A stretch of DNA of 64,000 nucleotides from Luteimonas fraxinea (GCF_021233355.1 NZ_CP089507.1:3907001-3971000); one strand, 5' to 3'; numbered from the stretch's first letter, positions 44,389 through 53,785 are shown. Notes: generated by a model not told the origin, from the letters alone. Translations and numbers: made by a program.

Positions 44389-45507
44389 ATGGAATCCAAC
44401 AGCTACCGGTTCACCGCAATGCGCGGGATCCAAGCCGGGCGGGCGTACTACGTGCTGATGTGCCCGCTCCGTCTTGTGCCACGGCTTTTTCGCTTTGATG
44501 ACGAGGCTCTGCCGGCCGAGCTGCGTGCCCAAAGGGTGCTGAACCGGGTGCGGGTACCCCAGATTTCCCGCTACATGGTTGACCATTCGAAGGAATACAT
44601 CCTCTCGTCTCTGTGCGCTTCTGTCGATGGCGAGATCGAGTTCGAGCCGGTGGAGCGCTCTGGCCCGATGCGGTCGATCGGTCAGCTTCAGATCGGGATG
44701 AGCGCCACGATCCTCATTAACGACGGGCAGCATCGCCGCGCCGCAATTGAGGAGGCGCTTATCGAGCGTCCTGAGCTCGGAGATGAATCGATCTCGATCG
44801 TGCTGTTCGTCGATGGCGGCTTGAAGCGCTCCCAGCAAATGTTCGCCGACCTCAACGTGCACGCGGTGCGCCCGACCAAGTCTATCCGGCTCCTCTATGA
44901 CCATCGAGACGAGCAGGCCAAGCTAGTGCGTCAGTTGATTCAAGCCATTCCGCTATTCCGAGAGTTCACTGATCTTGAAAAGACCAGCATCTCCAACCGC
45001 TCTCTTAAGCTCTTTACGCTGAGCTCGCTTCACCAGGCTACGGGTCGCCTGCTCTGCAGATCCAAGGATAAGGCCTTCTCGCCAGGCGATCTCGAACTGG
45101 CAGTAGATTTTTGGAAGGCGGTGATCACCAACATGCCGGACTGGGAGCGAGTGGCTGAGCGCGCAGTCGTTGCGCATGAGCTTCGGCGCGACTATGTCCA
45201 CGCCCACGGCATTGCTCTTCAAGCGATCGGCGTCGTGGGTGCGCAGTTGATCAGAGAGGAGCCCCGGGACTGGAAGACGCGCCTGAAGAGCCTTCGCGAC
45301 ATTGACTGGTCTCGCGCCAACACGTCGCTTTGGGAAGGCCGCGCATTGATGGGCGGCCGGATCAACAAGACCAGCCAGAGCACTATCGCCGTTGCCAATG
45401 TCATCTCGCGTGAGCTCGATCTACCTTTGAGCGAAGAGTCGGCGCGCCTAGAAGCGTTGCTCCCGCCGCCCCCGCGTAGATCCCAAAAATCCAAGGTCGC
45501 TGCATGA
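44389..45507 (+). CDS. dndB: DNA phosphorothioation regulator DndB
   Basis: A 372-residue DGQHR-domain protein, first gene of the phosphorothioate (PT) DNA modification operon. The signature DGQHR is at 112-116 (ILINDGQHRRAAIEEAL) and the second block MFADLNVHAVRPTKSIRLLYD follows at 151-171. In Salmonella, DndB represses its own operon and limits modification frequency. The C-terminal part is Arg/Lys-rich (PPPPRRSQKSKVAA). ATG 44389 has no strong ribosome site. Its stop overlaps dndC by 4 bp. Confidence 0.92.
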   Translation: MESNSYRFTAMRGIQAGRAYYVLMCPLRLVPRLFRFDDEALPAELRAQRVLNRVRVPQISRYMVDHSKEYILSSLCASVDGEIEFEPVERSGPMRSIGQLQIGMSATILINDGQHRRAAIEEALIERPELGDESISIVLFVDGGLKRSQQMFADLNVHAVRPTKSIRLLYDHRDEQAKLVRQLIQAIPLFREFTDLEKTSISNRSLKLFTLSSLHQATGRLLCRSKDKAFSPGDLELAVDFWKAVITNMPDWERVAERAVVAHELRRDYVHAHGIALQAIGVVGAQLIREEPRDWKTRLKSLRDIDWSRANTSLWEGRALMGGRINKTSQSTIAVANVISRELDLPLSEESARLEALLPPPPRRSQKSKVAA

Positions 45508-46940
45508 CTCACCAACGCGCCGCAAGTTCTATCCCCGCACTGTATGAAGAAGTCCGCGAACTCTATCTCGCAGACACCCGCCCTTGGGTACTTGGCTTTA
45601 GCGGCGGCAAGGACTCGACGTGTGCCCTGCAAGTGGTTTGGACTGCGCTTGCAGCCCTTCCGCCTGAGCAGCGCGCAAAGCCGGTCTATGTGATCAGCTC
45701 CGATACGCTGGTCGAGACGCCCGTCATCGTGAACTACATCGATGCGACGCTTGAGCGTATCAATGACGCAGCGATCGCCCAGGGCATGCCGTTTCGCACC
45801 CACAAGGTCGTGCCGCGGATCGATCGCAGCTTCTGGGTCAACATGATCGGACGAGGCTACCCTGCCCCGTCGCGGCGTTTTCGCTGGTGCACTGAGCGAC
45901 TCAAAATCGAGCCAGCGAACGAATTCATTCTCGATCGTGTAGCGGAGTTTGGTGAGGTCATCATGGTGCTCGGCGTGCGTTCTGCCGAGAGCGCTACGCG
46001 CGCCCAAGTGATGTCGTTCCACAAGATTAAGGGCTCGCGCCTCTCGCGCCATTCCTCACTCAATAATGCCTTCGTCTACTCGCCGATCGAGGCGTTCAGC
46101 ACCGACGAGGTCTGGTCGTATCTGCTGCAAAACCAATCGCCTTGGGGCAATGACAATCGCGACCTAGTGGCGATGTATCGGAATGCCCAGGCCGGCGAGT
46201 GTCCGCTCGTGGTCGACAAGACCACACCAAGCTGCGGCAATTCGCGGTTTGGCTGCTGGGTCTGCACTGTGGTGACCAAGGACAAGGCGATGGAAGCGAT
46301 GATCGACTCCGGCCAGGACTGGATGACGCCGCTCCTCGACTACCGCGACATGCTGGCTGCGACGCAGGATCCCGCAAAAAAGCGGGAAGTGCGCGACTTC
46401 CGTCGCCGCACGGGGCAAGTGTCGTTCAAGGCCGAGTCCGACGACGTGATCCCGGGCCCCTACACCATGGAGTTCTGCCGCAAGCTCCTCCGGGAGCTCT
46501 TGGAGGCGCAAAAGCAGGTGCAGGCCGACGCCCCGCCTGGCGAAGCCACTCAGCTCATTCACGAGACCGAGTTGCACGCGATCCGCAACATCTGGCGGAC
46601 CGAGCGCGGCGACTGGCAGGACTCGATGCCCGCGATTGTGCGCGACGCACTCGGCGTCGAACTCGACTGGGTCGTCGACGATGCGGCGCACTACTCGCAT
46701 GCCGATGGCCTGCTGCTCGAAAAGATATGCGCCGAGAACGACGTGCCAATGGAGCTCGTCGTGCGGCTTTTGGATATCGAGCGCTCTACTTATGGCATGA
46801 AGCGGCGCCACGCTGTGCATCACCGGATTGAAGACGCGCTTTCCGAGGAGTGGCGCCCGCTCGAAGAGGTGGTGTCCGAGCGTCGCAGCACGCTTGACAT
46901 CACGATGATTCCATCCGCGCCCCCTGCCGAAGTCGACTGA
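45504..46940 (+). CDS. dndC: DNA phosphorothioation protein DndC
   Basis: A 478-residue PAPS-reductase/ATP-pyrophosphatase-like enzyme that activates the DNA backbone for sulfur exchange. The PP-loop SGGKDS is at 33-38 (LGFSGGKDSTCAL). Cysteines for the [4Fe-4S] cluster are in FRWCTERLKI and SCGNSRFGCWVCTVV. Its length fits full-size DndC proteins (about 500), longer than the SspD/CysH type. It starts at ATG 45504 inside the dndB stop and ends 1 bp into dndD, so the five genes are tightly coupled. Confidence 0.95.
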   Translation: MTHQRAASSIPALYEEVRELYLADTRPWVLGFSGGKDSTCALQVVWTALAALPPEQRAKPVYVISSDTLVETPVIVNYIDATLERINDAAIAQGMPFRTHKVVPRIDRSFWVNMIGRGYPAPSRRFRWCTERLKIEPANEFILDRVAEFGEVIMVLGVRSAESATRAQVMSFHKIKGSRLSRHSSLNNAFVYSPIEAFSTDEVWSYLLQNQSPWGNDNRDLVAMYRNAQAGECPLVVDKTTPSCGNSRFGCWVCTVVTKDKAMEAMIDSGQDWMTPLLDYRDMLAATQDPAKKREVRDFRRRTGQVSFKAESDDVIPGPYTMEFCRKLLRELLEAQKQVQADAPPGEATQLIHETELHAIRNIWRTERGDWQDSMPAIVRDALGVELDWVVDDAAHYSHADGLLLEKICAENDVPMELVVRLLDIERSTYGMKRRHAVHHRIEDALSEEWRPLEEVVSERRSTLDITMIPSAPPAEVD

Positions 46941-48928
46941 TGCTGATTCGTAACATTGTTTTGGAAGATTTCGGTCTCTACGCAGGCAGGCAAGTGATCG
47001 ACGTCCAGCCGACGCGCGGCGCGCGAAAGGCGCGCCCGATCATCTTGGTAGGCGGCAAGAACGGCGCGGGCAAGACGAGTCTGCTCGAAGCCGTGCGTTT
47101 GACGCTCTATGGAAAGCTCGCGCTTGGCGAGCGCACGTCCCAATCTGCTTATGAGGACTATCTGCGCTCGCGCGTGCATACGGGCCCGAGCGCAGGCGGC
47201 CTTGGCCGAGCATCGGTTGGGATCGAGTTCGAATTCGCTGAATCGGGCGTGGTGCACATCTACGAGGTCTCCCGCGCCTGGACGGTGCGGGGCAATGTCG
47301 TGCAAGAGAGCATGGACTTGCGCAAGAACGGGGAGACCGTGACGGTAGTGCCTCGGAATGAGTGGCAGAACTTCCTCCACGAGCTTTTGCCCGTCGGCGT
47401 CTCTCAGCTCTTCTTCTTCGACGGCGAGAAGATCACTGAGATCGCCGAAGACTCCACCGATGGCCACCAGCTCAGTGCCGCGATCCGCAGTCTTCTGGGC
47501 ATCGATCTTGTGGGGCGTCTGCGCACCGACCTTGGCCTCTACCTCTCTCGAAATCAACGCAGTGATGTAGGTTCAAATCAGGAGCTGGAAACGATCCTCG
47601 CCGAGCGCGACAAGATCGACGAAGAAGTGCGCAGCCTGAGCGACCAGCGCGCAGACCTGCAAACCCAGCTCGACGGTCAGCGCCGCGAATCAGCAAAGGC
47701 GCAGCAGCGCTTCACTGTGGGCGGCGGCGAAGTCGCGCTGAGGCGCTCAAGCTTGACGGCCGAGCGTAGCGCGCTCGATCACGAGCGCACCACCCTGCTC
47801 GCGCAGTTCAAGGAAGGCTCGTCAGGCCTCTGGCCGTGGCTCGTGGCGCCCACGTTGGTTGCGCGCCTACAGCTCGCGCTCGCGAAAGCTGGCGCAGCGG
47901 ATCAGGACGCAGCTTCACGCCTGCAGAAGCGCTTCAACGCATGGCAGAAGAAAGCCGACGCCGCAACACAGCGCCGCTGGACGCAAGAGCACAAAGACGA
48001 TTTCCAGGCGCTGCTCGAGGCCACCTTCAAGGCGTCCGACGCGCCGGCCGCCCCGCGCGCGCTCACCGCCGTGGGGAACGCCACCCAGATACTGACGCAG
48101 GCAAGCGCGCAGCAATCCATCGTGCAAGGCTTCGCCGAGCGCCTGCGCACGCTCGAGGAGCGTATTGGAGAGATCGACACGTCCCTTGCGCGCGTGGACG
48201 AGACGACTGCGAGCTATCTGCTTGATGAGCTTCGGGGCGCGGAGCAATCCTACGGACAGACGCAGGGCCGTCTGAAAGTACTGCAGGAGTCGCTCGATGC
48301 GCTGCACTACAGGCGCGCGACGCTCGACAAGTCACGCGAGAAGCTCCTGATCAGCCAAGCAGAAGATCGGCGAGGCACGCGTCAGACCGAGCTCGCGAGC
48401 CGCATCGCCGCCTCGCTCGCGGCTTACGAGACCGCATTGATCGCCAGCAAAGTGCGCGCCTTGGAAGTCGCATTCGTCGATTGCTTCAATCGTCTGGCGC
48501 GCAAGGGCGACCTGGTGCGGGAAGTTCGCATCAGCGCTGACAATTTCCAGGCGACCCTGATTGGCAAGGATGGTGCCGAGATCCCACGCGTGCGCCTGTC
48601 CGCTGGCGAAAAGCAGGTCTTCGCAATCGCCATTCTCTGGGCGCTGGCCAAGACCAGCGGGCGTTCGCTGCCGGTCATCATCGACACGCCGCTCGCGCGT
48701 CTAGATAGTGATCACCGCGCAGCAATCTTGGAGCGCTATCTACCCGAAGTGAGTCATCAGGTCGTCGTGCTCTCCACCGACACTGAAGTAGATGTGGACA
48801 TGGTGGGACAGCTTTCGGACTTCGTCGCCCAGACCCATCACCTCCAATATCTGCCGGACGAGCGCCGCACAGCGGTGGCGACTGGCTACTTCAAAAGCCG
48901 GAAGGGAGCATCCAGTGCACTACTCTAA
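46940..48928 (+). CDS. dndD: DNA phosphorothioation ATPase DndD
   Basis: A 662-residue SMC/Rad50-like ATPase. Walker A GGKNGAGKTS is at 38-47; a Q-loop-like LFFFDGEKITEIAED follows. The middle (about 210-530) is predicted coiled coil, rich in Glu/Arg/Gln/Ala with no CxxC zinc hook. The ABC signature is RLSAGEKQVFAIAILWALAK and Walker B is LPVIIDTPLARLDSDH. In characterised systems DndD provides ATP-driven DNA remodelling or nicking during sulfur insertion. The start ATG overlaps the dndC stop (TGATG), and it runs 14 bp into dndE. Confidence 0.95.
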   Translation: MLIRNIVLEDFGLYAGRQVIDVQPTRGARKARPIILVGGKNGAGKTSLLEAVRLTLYGKLALGERTSQSAYEDYLRSRVHTGPSAGGLGRASVGIEFEFAESGVVHIYEVSRAWTVRGNVVQESMDLRKNGETVTVVPRNEWQNFLHELLPVGVSQLFFFDGEKITEIAEDSTDGHQLSAAIRSLLGIDLVGRLRTDLGLYLSRNQRSDVGSNQELETILAERDKIDEEVRSLSDQRADLQTQLDGQRRESAKAQQRFTVGGGEVALRRSSLTAERSALDHERTTLLAQFKEGSSGLWPWLVAPTLVARLQLALAKAGAADQDAASRLQKRFNAWQKKADAATQRRWTQEHKDDFQALLEATFKASDAPAAPRALTAVGNATQILTQASAQQSIVQGFAERLRTLEERIGEIDTSLARVDETTASYLLDELRGAEQSYGQTQGRLKVLQESLDALHYRRATLDKSREKLLISQAEDRRGTRQTELASRIAASLAAYETALIASKVRALEVAFVDCFNRLARKGDLVREVRISADNFQATLIGKDGAEIPRVRLSAGEKQVFAIAILWALAKTSGRSLPVIIDTPLARLDSDHRAAILERYLPEVSHQVVVLSTDTEVDVDMVGQLSDFVAQTHHLQYLPDERRTAVATGYFKSRKGASSALL

Positions 48929-49286
48929 GCTCCGCATTTCTTCAGACGCGACCAGCAAGCTGCGTGCAATGCGCCAGCGGATGCGGATCACGCCAAACCT
49001 TCTGTGCCGCTATGCGCTGATGAGTTCTCTCGAAGACGGACCGATTGGCAATGCACCACTGCCCGATGAAGATGGGCAAGAGTTCAACGCGTCGACGCTC
49101 ACGGGTGAGCAAACTCAACTCTTTCTCGCGGCTATCTCTGTCGTAGAAGAAGAGACGAGCAACAAGACGCCGTCCAATGCGCGCGTATTGGAGCTCCTGC
49201 GCTGCCACATTCACCGTGGCATCGGCTCGCTGTCCGTTCGCCTTCGCTCACCCGCAGATCTCTTCTTGCGCAAGGCTGATCGCTAA
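48915..49286 (+). CDS. dndE: DNA phosphorothioation protein DndE
   Basis: A 123-residue small basic protein starting at GTG 48915, with GGGAG 7 bases upstream, inside the end of dndD. The pattern LRISSDATSKLRAMRQRMRITPNLLCRYALMSSLEDG and the C-terminal LLRCHIHRGIGSLSVR are typical of DndE, a tetrameric protein that binds nicked double-stranded DNA. Its stop overlaps dndA (TAATG). Confidence 0.93.
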   Translation: MHYSKLRISSDATSKLRAMRQRMRITPNLLCRYALMSSLEDGPIGNAPLPDEDGQEFNASTLTGEQTQLFLAAISVVEEETSNKTPSNARVLELLRCHIHRGIGSLSVRLRSPADLFLRKADR

Positions 49287-50446
49287 TGAGCGCTCCGCGC
49301 CCGCTCTACCTCGATCACAACGCAACGACGCCGATTGACCCGCGCGTGCTGAGCGCGATGCTCCCCTATTTCTCGGAGCAGTTTGGCAACCCGTCAAGTA
49401 CCGAACACGTCTACGGAATCGAGGCCGCTGGCGCAGTAGAAACTGCGCGCGAGCAGGTCGCAAAAACGCTTGGCGCATCGGCCGGCGAGATAATTTTTAC
49501 GGGGTCATGCACCGAAGCCGACAACCTCGCGATCGTGGGATCGGTGCGCGCGGCCGGAGGGCCGCGCCGGCTGATCACCAGCGCGATCGAGCATCCAGCG
49601 GTGCTCGAGTCGTTTCGCCTTCTGGAGAACGAGGGGCATCAGGTTCTGTATCTCGGGGTGGACGAGACAGGACGCGTGCGGCTTGACGAGCTCGAAAGTG
49701 CGCTGCGCGACACGACGTTCTTGGTCTCGATCATGGGCGCCAACAATGAGGTCGGCACGCTCCAGCCACTGACCGAGATCTCAGCACTCTGCGCCGCGGG
49801 CGGCGCACTGCTGCACTCCGACATCGCTCAAATGCCAGCGTATTGCGATGTGAGCGTAGACGCTCTGGGGCTGGATATGGCCAGCCTGTCAGGCCACAAG
49901 ATATACGGCCCCAAGGGCGTAGGCGCCCTATATGTGCGCAGGCGTCGCCCGCGCACGAAGCTTTCTCCGCTCACTTGGGGTGGTGGCCACGAGAAAGGCT
50001 TGCGAAGCGCCACGCTCAACACTCCGCTGATTGTCGGATTTGGCGAGGCGATGGCGCTGTGCGCGAAGGAATGGCGGACTACAGCAAATCATACGTCGCA
50101 AATCACCGCGCAGATCCGTGACAACCTCACCGGAGCGCTGGACGGCGTGGAGGTCAACGGTTACGCCGAGCGCTTGCCGAACAACCTCTCGCTTTCCATC
50201 GCAGGCGTCGAGCCGCTCGCACTTATCCGAGCCATGCGGAACATCGTTGCCTTTTCAGCATCGAGCGCCTGCTCCACTGATGCAGTCAAGACCTCACATG
50301 TCCTTCAAGCAATGTTCGGAGACATTCCGCGTGCGCAGCGGGCGTTTCGCTTCTCACCCGGCAAGAGCACGCCGACCGAGGGAATCGCACCCGTGGTCGA
50401 GCGAATCCTAGAAAGCGTCCAAACGCTCCGGGCGATCAGCGGGTAG
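49286..50446 (+). CDS. dndA: Cysteine desulfurase DndA
   Basis: A 386-residue IscS/NifS-type PLP enzyme that takes sulfur from cysteine for DndC and the PT reaction. N-terminal YLDHNATTPIDPRVLSAMLPYF is the family start; the PLP Lys lies in SLSGHKIYGPKGVG; the catalytic Cys is in SASSACSTDAVKTSHVL, which sits on the mobile loop. It is the last gene of the operon. In many dnd clusters dndA is divergent from dndBCDE or replaced by a chromosomal iscS; the order B-C-D-E-A on one strand is less common. Confidence 0.93.
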   Translation: MSAPRPLYLDHNATTPIDPRVLSAMLPYFSEQFGNPSSTEHVYGIEAAGAVETAREQVAKTLGASAGEIIFTGSCTEADNLAIVGSVRAAGGPRRLITSAIEHPAVLESFRLLENEGHQVLYLGVDETGRVRLDELESALRDTTFLVSIMGANNEVGTLQPLTEISALCAAGGALLHSDIAQMPAYCDVSVDALGLDMASLSGHKIYGPKGVGALYVRRRRPRTKLSPLTWGGGHEKGLRSATLNTPLIVGFGEAMALCAKEWRTTANHTSQITAQIRDNLTGALDGVEVNGYAERLPNNLSLSIAGVEPLALIRAMRNIVAFSASSACSTDAVKTSHVLQAMFGDIPRAQRAFRFSPGKSTPTEGIAPVVERILESVQTLRAISG

Positions 50447-50460
50447 CTAAGCGTCAATCC

Positions 50461-51594
50461 TCAGCGTTGCCCCGCATCAATCTTCTCAATGACGCCTTCC
50501 ACCAGCCCAATGCGATCGGAAATCACCTGTTCGAGCTTCCGGAGATAGCGAAGAAATTCGTCAGGATCATCTGCAATCGCGGACTGCGGTAGCTTCCCCA
50601 GCATTTCCTCGGTCGCGCGCATCGCTTTGCGCCAGTCTTGGCCCTTATCAGCGCTCTCGCCGGCCTTTGCGCGCGCCGCCTGCACCGTCAGGGTAAAGGC
50701 GTCGATCTCAGAGAGCAGGCTCTCCTGCCTGTTCTCCACCAGGTAAGCGACATCTTTCAGTTGGCGAGGTTCGTGGATGCGCCGCTGCCCATCATGCTCA
50801 TCGCAAGGCGAGATCCACGAATACAGACGCCGAAGGCTATCCACATTCTCAAACGCCTTGTTCGACTCGCTCCACCCAAGCCAATTCTTGAGCGTGGTGC
50901 TTTTCAGCACCTCGTTGAAGAGTGAAAAGTGATCGTTGCGCGCACGCTCTCGATACTCCTCATCCTTGCTCATCTGCCGGAGAGCATGGTGCGTGCGGTA
51001 GAGACGGCCGACCTCAACCGCCGACATCCCGAACTGCTGCGCCGCCTTGGAGATTGAACTGCCATGCAAATCGATTTGATCAGCAACGAGCTTGGCGCGC
51101 TGCGCGGGCGCCCACGTCTTGATGCCGCTGATATGGCGGATACCCTGAAATACCCAAGAGATGTCGCCCGGCTCATTCCCTTCGTAAACCATTACCTCAA
51201 TCTTCCCGGTGCGCTCCACGAAGCGGCGCAACACGGCCTCGTCAACCGCATCAGGCGAGCTCACGCGCCCTCCTTGAATGTCGGCCCTCAGCTTCGTTAG
51301 CGCCCGGAAGCGCCGATTGCCTTCGACAATGATGAACCCGCCTGTCGTCGTCCTGAGCGGCCGTACGACGATGCGGTCAAGCAGCAAAAACCCGTTTTGG
51401 AGCATCCCGTTATATAGATCCTGCACGCCAAACGGGTCGATCTCCGTCCCCGTGCGCCGCTGAACCGCCTCATGGGAGACCCTCTCCTCCGCAACCGGAT
51501 GTTTGGTCGCTTCACTCCAAAACCGAGGATTGTTTGGGTCCAAGTAGATCTGATCGACCGCGAGCACCTTGGCCTTCAATTCTTCGATCAGCAT
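50461..51594 (-). CDS. ParB-like (Spo0J/Srx-fold) protein of the dnd-facing operon
   Basis: A 377-residue protein with a ParB N-terminal domain: VDQIYLDPNNPRFW (NPR box about 18-25) and the phosphate/nucleotide-binding turn IIVEGNRRFRALTKL (EGNRR at 91-95), where ParB has GERR. A HTH follows (GSSISKAAQQFGMSAVEVGRLYRTHHALR, about 178-207). ParB-fold proteins of this kind occur in defence loci (DUF262/ParB of GmrSD and SspE bind and hydrolyse NTP). It ends 14 bp from dndA, convergently, and is 4 bp downstream of the DGQHR gene. Function not known; partner in a PT-sensing module is inferred. Confidence 0.75.
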   Translation of the reverse strand: MLIEELKAKVLAVDQIYLDPNNPRFWSEATKHPVAEERVSHEAVQRRTGTEIDPFGVQDLYNGMLQNGFLLLDRIVVRPLRTTTGGFIIVEGNRRFRALTKLRADIQGGRVSSPDAVDEAVLRRFVERTGKIEVMVYEGNEPGDISWVFQGIRHISGIKTWAPAQRAKLVADQIDLHGSSISKAAQQFGMSAVEVGRLYRTHHALRQMSKDEEYRERARNDHFSLFNEVLKSTTLKNWLGWSESNKAFENVDSLRRLYSWISPCDEHDGQRRIHEPRQLKDVAYLVENRQESLLSEIDAFTLTVQAARAKAGESADKGQDWRKAMRATEEMLGKLPQSAIADDPDEFLRYLRKLEQVISDRIGLVEGVIEKIDAGQR

Positions 51595-51598
51595 TTGC

Positions 51599-52870
51599 TC
51601 AGGACCTCCCGGGCGGTTTGGGCAGCCGGCGCGGAAGCTTCAATGCCTCGTCCCCTGTCGCCAGGCGGTAGCGTTCAAGCAATGCGTCATCCTTCACATC
51701 GGTAAGCCCGACCATGTAGTCCAGGAGATCTCGCGCGAGTTTGCGCCCCGCGAGCACCATGGTCCGCTTTTCTGGATTCCAGATAATGTCTCGGTAGGGC
51801 CTCGCCGAAAGTTCAGTCGGAACGTTTTTGAGTGCATCAATCGCTTGGAACAGCGTGAGGCCATGGCGCGTGGCGTAGCTGATTGCGAGGCGCGTGAAGA
51901 TCTCGAGTCCGGCGGGTCGAAAGAGAAGATGCCCTCCACTACTACTTCGGTATTTATGCGTAATCGCGGCCTCGTTGTCCTTCGCAGAGAAAAGCTCTTT
52001 CACCGGCGCAAACGCCTTCGCAAGCGACCCGAAGAACTTCACCGCATAAGCTTCAAGATCATCTAGACGAACATCTGACGGGCGATAAAAGCGCAGGCTC
52101 TCGTCCTTCTTGAGCTCATCTTTGAACTTGAAAACAAGCTTCAAGATGTCGTAGAGATTCACGATGTTCGTCAGTGCAATCCGGTTTGTGACCGGAAGCG
52201 ACGTGCTTGAAGATACGAGGATCTTGGGTTCTTTAAACCATAGGTGGGACTCAACCAATCGCCGGGCGATGATGGCCATGGAGTCGTCCTCATCCAGTGC
52301 AATGATGTCCGCCTTCGCCACCGGCTTCGCGGTCTTGTTAAGCGTTGTAAAAAGACGCCTTGTGCGCTCTCGCTCCTTCTCATTGTGTCCAATGAATATC
52401 ACAGCCAGGCGCTCGCCTCCGAAATCAAAGCCGTCCCCAATTGCTTTCTTGATACCCGCCAACCGATGCTGGCCATCCACCGCGAAAATCTTTTCGTTGC
52501 CGCTGAGGCTCAGAAAGCCGAACGATTCAAGCGCCTGCGGGTCGGTCGCTTGCAACACTGCGGCGCTTGTCTCGGAATGAAGATTCCCGACCTCAAGCCA
52601 TTTCGGCTTCCCGCCGTAGGTCGCGAGCACGAGCGAGTTGAAAAAGCGTTGGGGGGTCTTTTCTAAGTAGCTACTCACACTCTTGGCTCGGCTGCCTTCC
52701 AAAGAGCGCTGAATGAGATCGGAGAGCGCTTTGCTTTCGTGGATGTGCGCCGCGTAATCAACACGTCTCGCTAGCTCAGCCGCAGGTATCAGGCACGAGT
52801 AGTAGATCCAGTCTCCCATTCCGCCTCTGAGCGCTGGTAAGAGAAGCATGTCTTTTGCTTTGGCTACCAT
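51599..52870 (-). CDS. DGQHR-domain protein, DndB paralogue
   Basis: A 423-residue protein with the DGQHR signature at 132-136 (KIFAVDGQHRLAGIKKAI) and the second DndB-family block RRLFTTLNKTAKPVAKADIIALDEDD (about 167-195). It is distinct from the DndB at 44389 (longer, different C-terminus). Related DGQHR proteins lie in PT and 7-deazaguanine DNA modification clusters and are thought to recognise modified or damaged DNA. It overlaps the nuclease-like gene by 7 bp and is followed at 4 bp by the ParB-like gene, so the three are one operon. Role uncertain. Confidence 0.82.
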   Translation of the reverse strand: MVAKAKDMLLLPALRGGMGDWIYYSCLIPAAELARRVDYAAHIHESKALSDLIQRSLEGSRAKSVSSYLEKTPQRFFNSLVLATYGGKPKWLEVGNLHSETSAAVLQATDPQALESFGFLSLSGNEKIFAVDGQHRLAGIKKAIGDGFDFGGERLAVIFIGHNEKERERTRRLFTTLNKTAKPVAKADIIALDEDDSMAIIARRLVESHLWFKEPKILVSSSTSLPVTNRIALTNIVNLYDILKLVFKFKDELKKDESLRFYRPSDVRLDDLEAYAVKFFGSLAKAFAPVKELFSAKDNEAAITHKYRSSSGGHLLFRPAGLEIFTRLAISYATRHGLTLFQAIDALKNVPTELSARPYRDIIWNPEKRTMVLAGRKLARDLLDYMVGLTDVKDDALLERYRLATGDEALKLPRRLPKPPGRS

Positions 52871-53322
52871 GTTGCATCCCTTGCGTCGCGCACTGACGCG
52901 TCGATATCCGTCTTGTTGACAGGAGGCACGATTGCACTAAGGAAGCTACGCTCGATCTTGGCAAGACTCACACGCTTGTCTGGCACGGGCGCAAAATTGA
53001 AGAACAGGTCGTCCTTCCACTGGTCGAGCATTGCGCAGACTTTGACTCGTTTACTCATTCGCCTCGCATCTGCCAAATACTGCCCATAGCGAACCTGCAA
53101 GTCAGAACCCGAGCTGTCCCCAGTGATCCCCATGTAGAGGATGTAACCGTGCGTTGGCATGTCTGGACTGTCCATCAACACCGTAAACGCGTAGACGCCC
53201 CGCTCCTTGGGCACCGAAGACTTGTTTGCCTTCAGAAAACGCGTGCGCTGCCAGTTCAAGGACGCGCTTGATTTGAACGCGCGCCACTTCTTGATGTCGA
53301 CGTAGAACTGCACATTGAACAT
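52864..53322 (-). CDS. GIY-YIG-like nuclease domain protein
   Basis: A 152-residue protein (start ATG 53322; the frame is open to TTG 53373). The order of motifs matches a GIY-YIG nuclease: GVYAF at 42-46, LYMGIT at 62-67, catalytic-type Arg78 in LQVRYGQYL, Glu124 in [17 protein letters not shown] and Asn136 in PVNK. It begins with an odd N-terminal stretch [13 protein letters not shown]. The match is by motif only, since spacing between GVY and YMG is longer than in the smallest members. It is the first gene of a minus-strand operon with the DGQHR and ParB-like genes and faces dndBCDEA, so it could cut non-PT DNA. That role is inferred. Confidence 0.62.
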   Translation of the reverse strand: MFNVQFYVDIKKWRAFKSSASLNWQRTRFLKANKSSVPKERGVYAFTVLMDSPDMPTHGYILYMGITGDSSGSDLQVRYGQYLADARRMSKRVKVCAMLDQWKDDLFFNFAPVPDKRVSLAKIERSFLSAIVPPVNKTDIDASVRDARDATW

Positions 53323-53518
53323 CGCGAACTCGCCAGCCGCGAACACAATGTCGTGATAACGCCCTCTTGCCAAGACCGCCCCCGGTGCTGCTTCCCTACG
53401 CCAATTCTCGGCACTTCTGAGGCAATCCTACACGTGGCGTCGCTCCACGGGTAATCCCCCCGCGCAATAGCTGACGTCAGAAGTGGAATTTTCTCGTACG
53501 CTTTCCCGAGGAGGTTCC

Positions 53519-53785
53519 ATGAAGAAGTCCCGCTTCACCGACAGCCAGATCATTGCCGTGCTCAAGCAGGCCGAGGCCGGCACACCGGTCCCTGAGCTGT
53601 GCCGCGAGCACGGCATCAGCTCGGCCACGTTCTACAAGTGGCGCAGCAAGTTCGGCGGCATGGAGGTGTCCATGGTGGTCCGCATGAAGGAGCTGGAGGA
53701 TGAAAACCGGCGACTCAAGAAGATGTACGCCGACGCCCAGCTCAGCGCCGACCTGTTGAAGGAGGCGATGTCAAAAAAATGGTGA
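53519..53785 (+). CDS. IS407-group transposase OrfA (HTH subunit)
   Basis: An 88-residue protein starting at ATG 53519 with GAGGAG upstream. It is the helix-turn-helix/leucine-zipper part: [45 protein letters not shown] then [30 protein letters not shown] slippery A7 run at 53773-53779 (TCAAAAAAATGG) near its end permits the -1 shift into OrfB to make the full transposase. Confidence 0.92.
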   Translation: MKKSRFTDSQIIAVLKQAEAGTPVPELCREHGISSATFYKWRSKFGGMEVSMVVRMKELEDENRRLKKMYADAQLSADLLKEAMSKKW

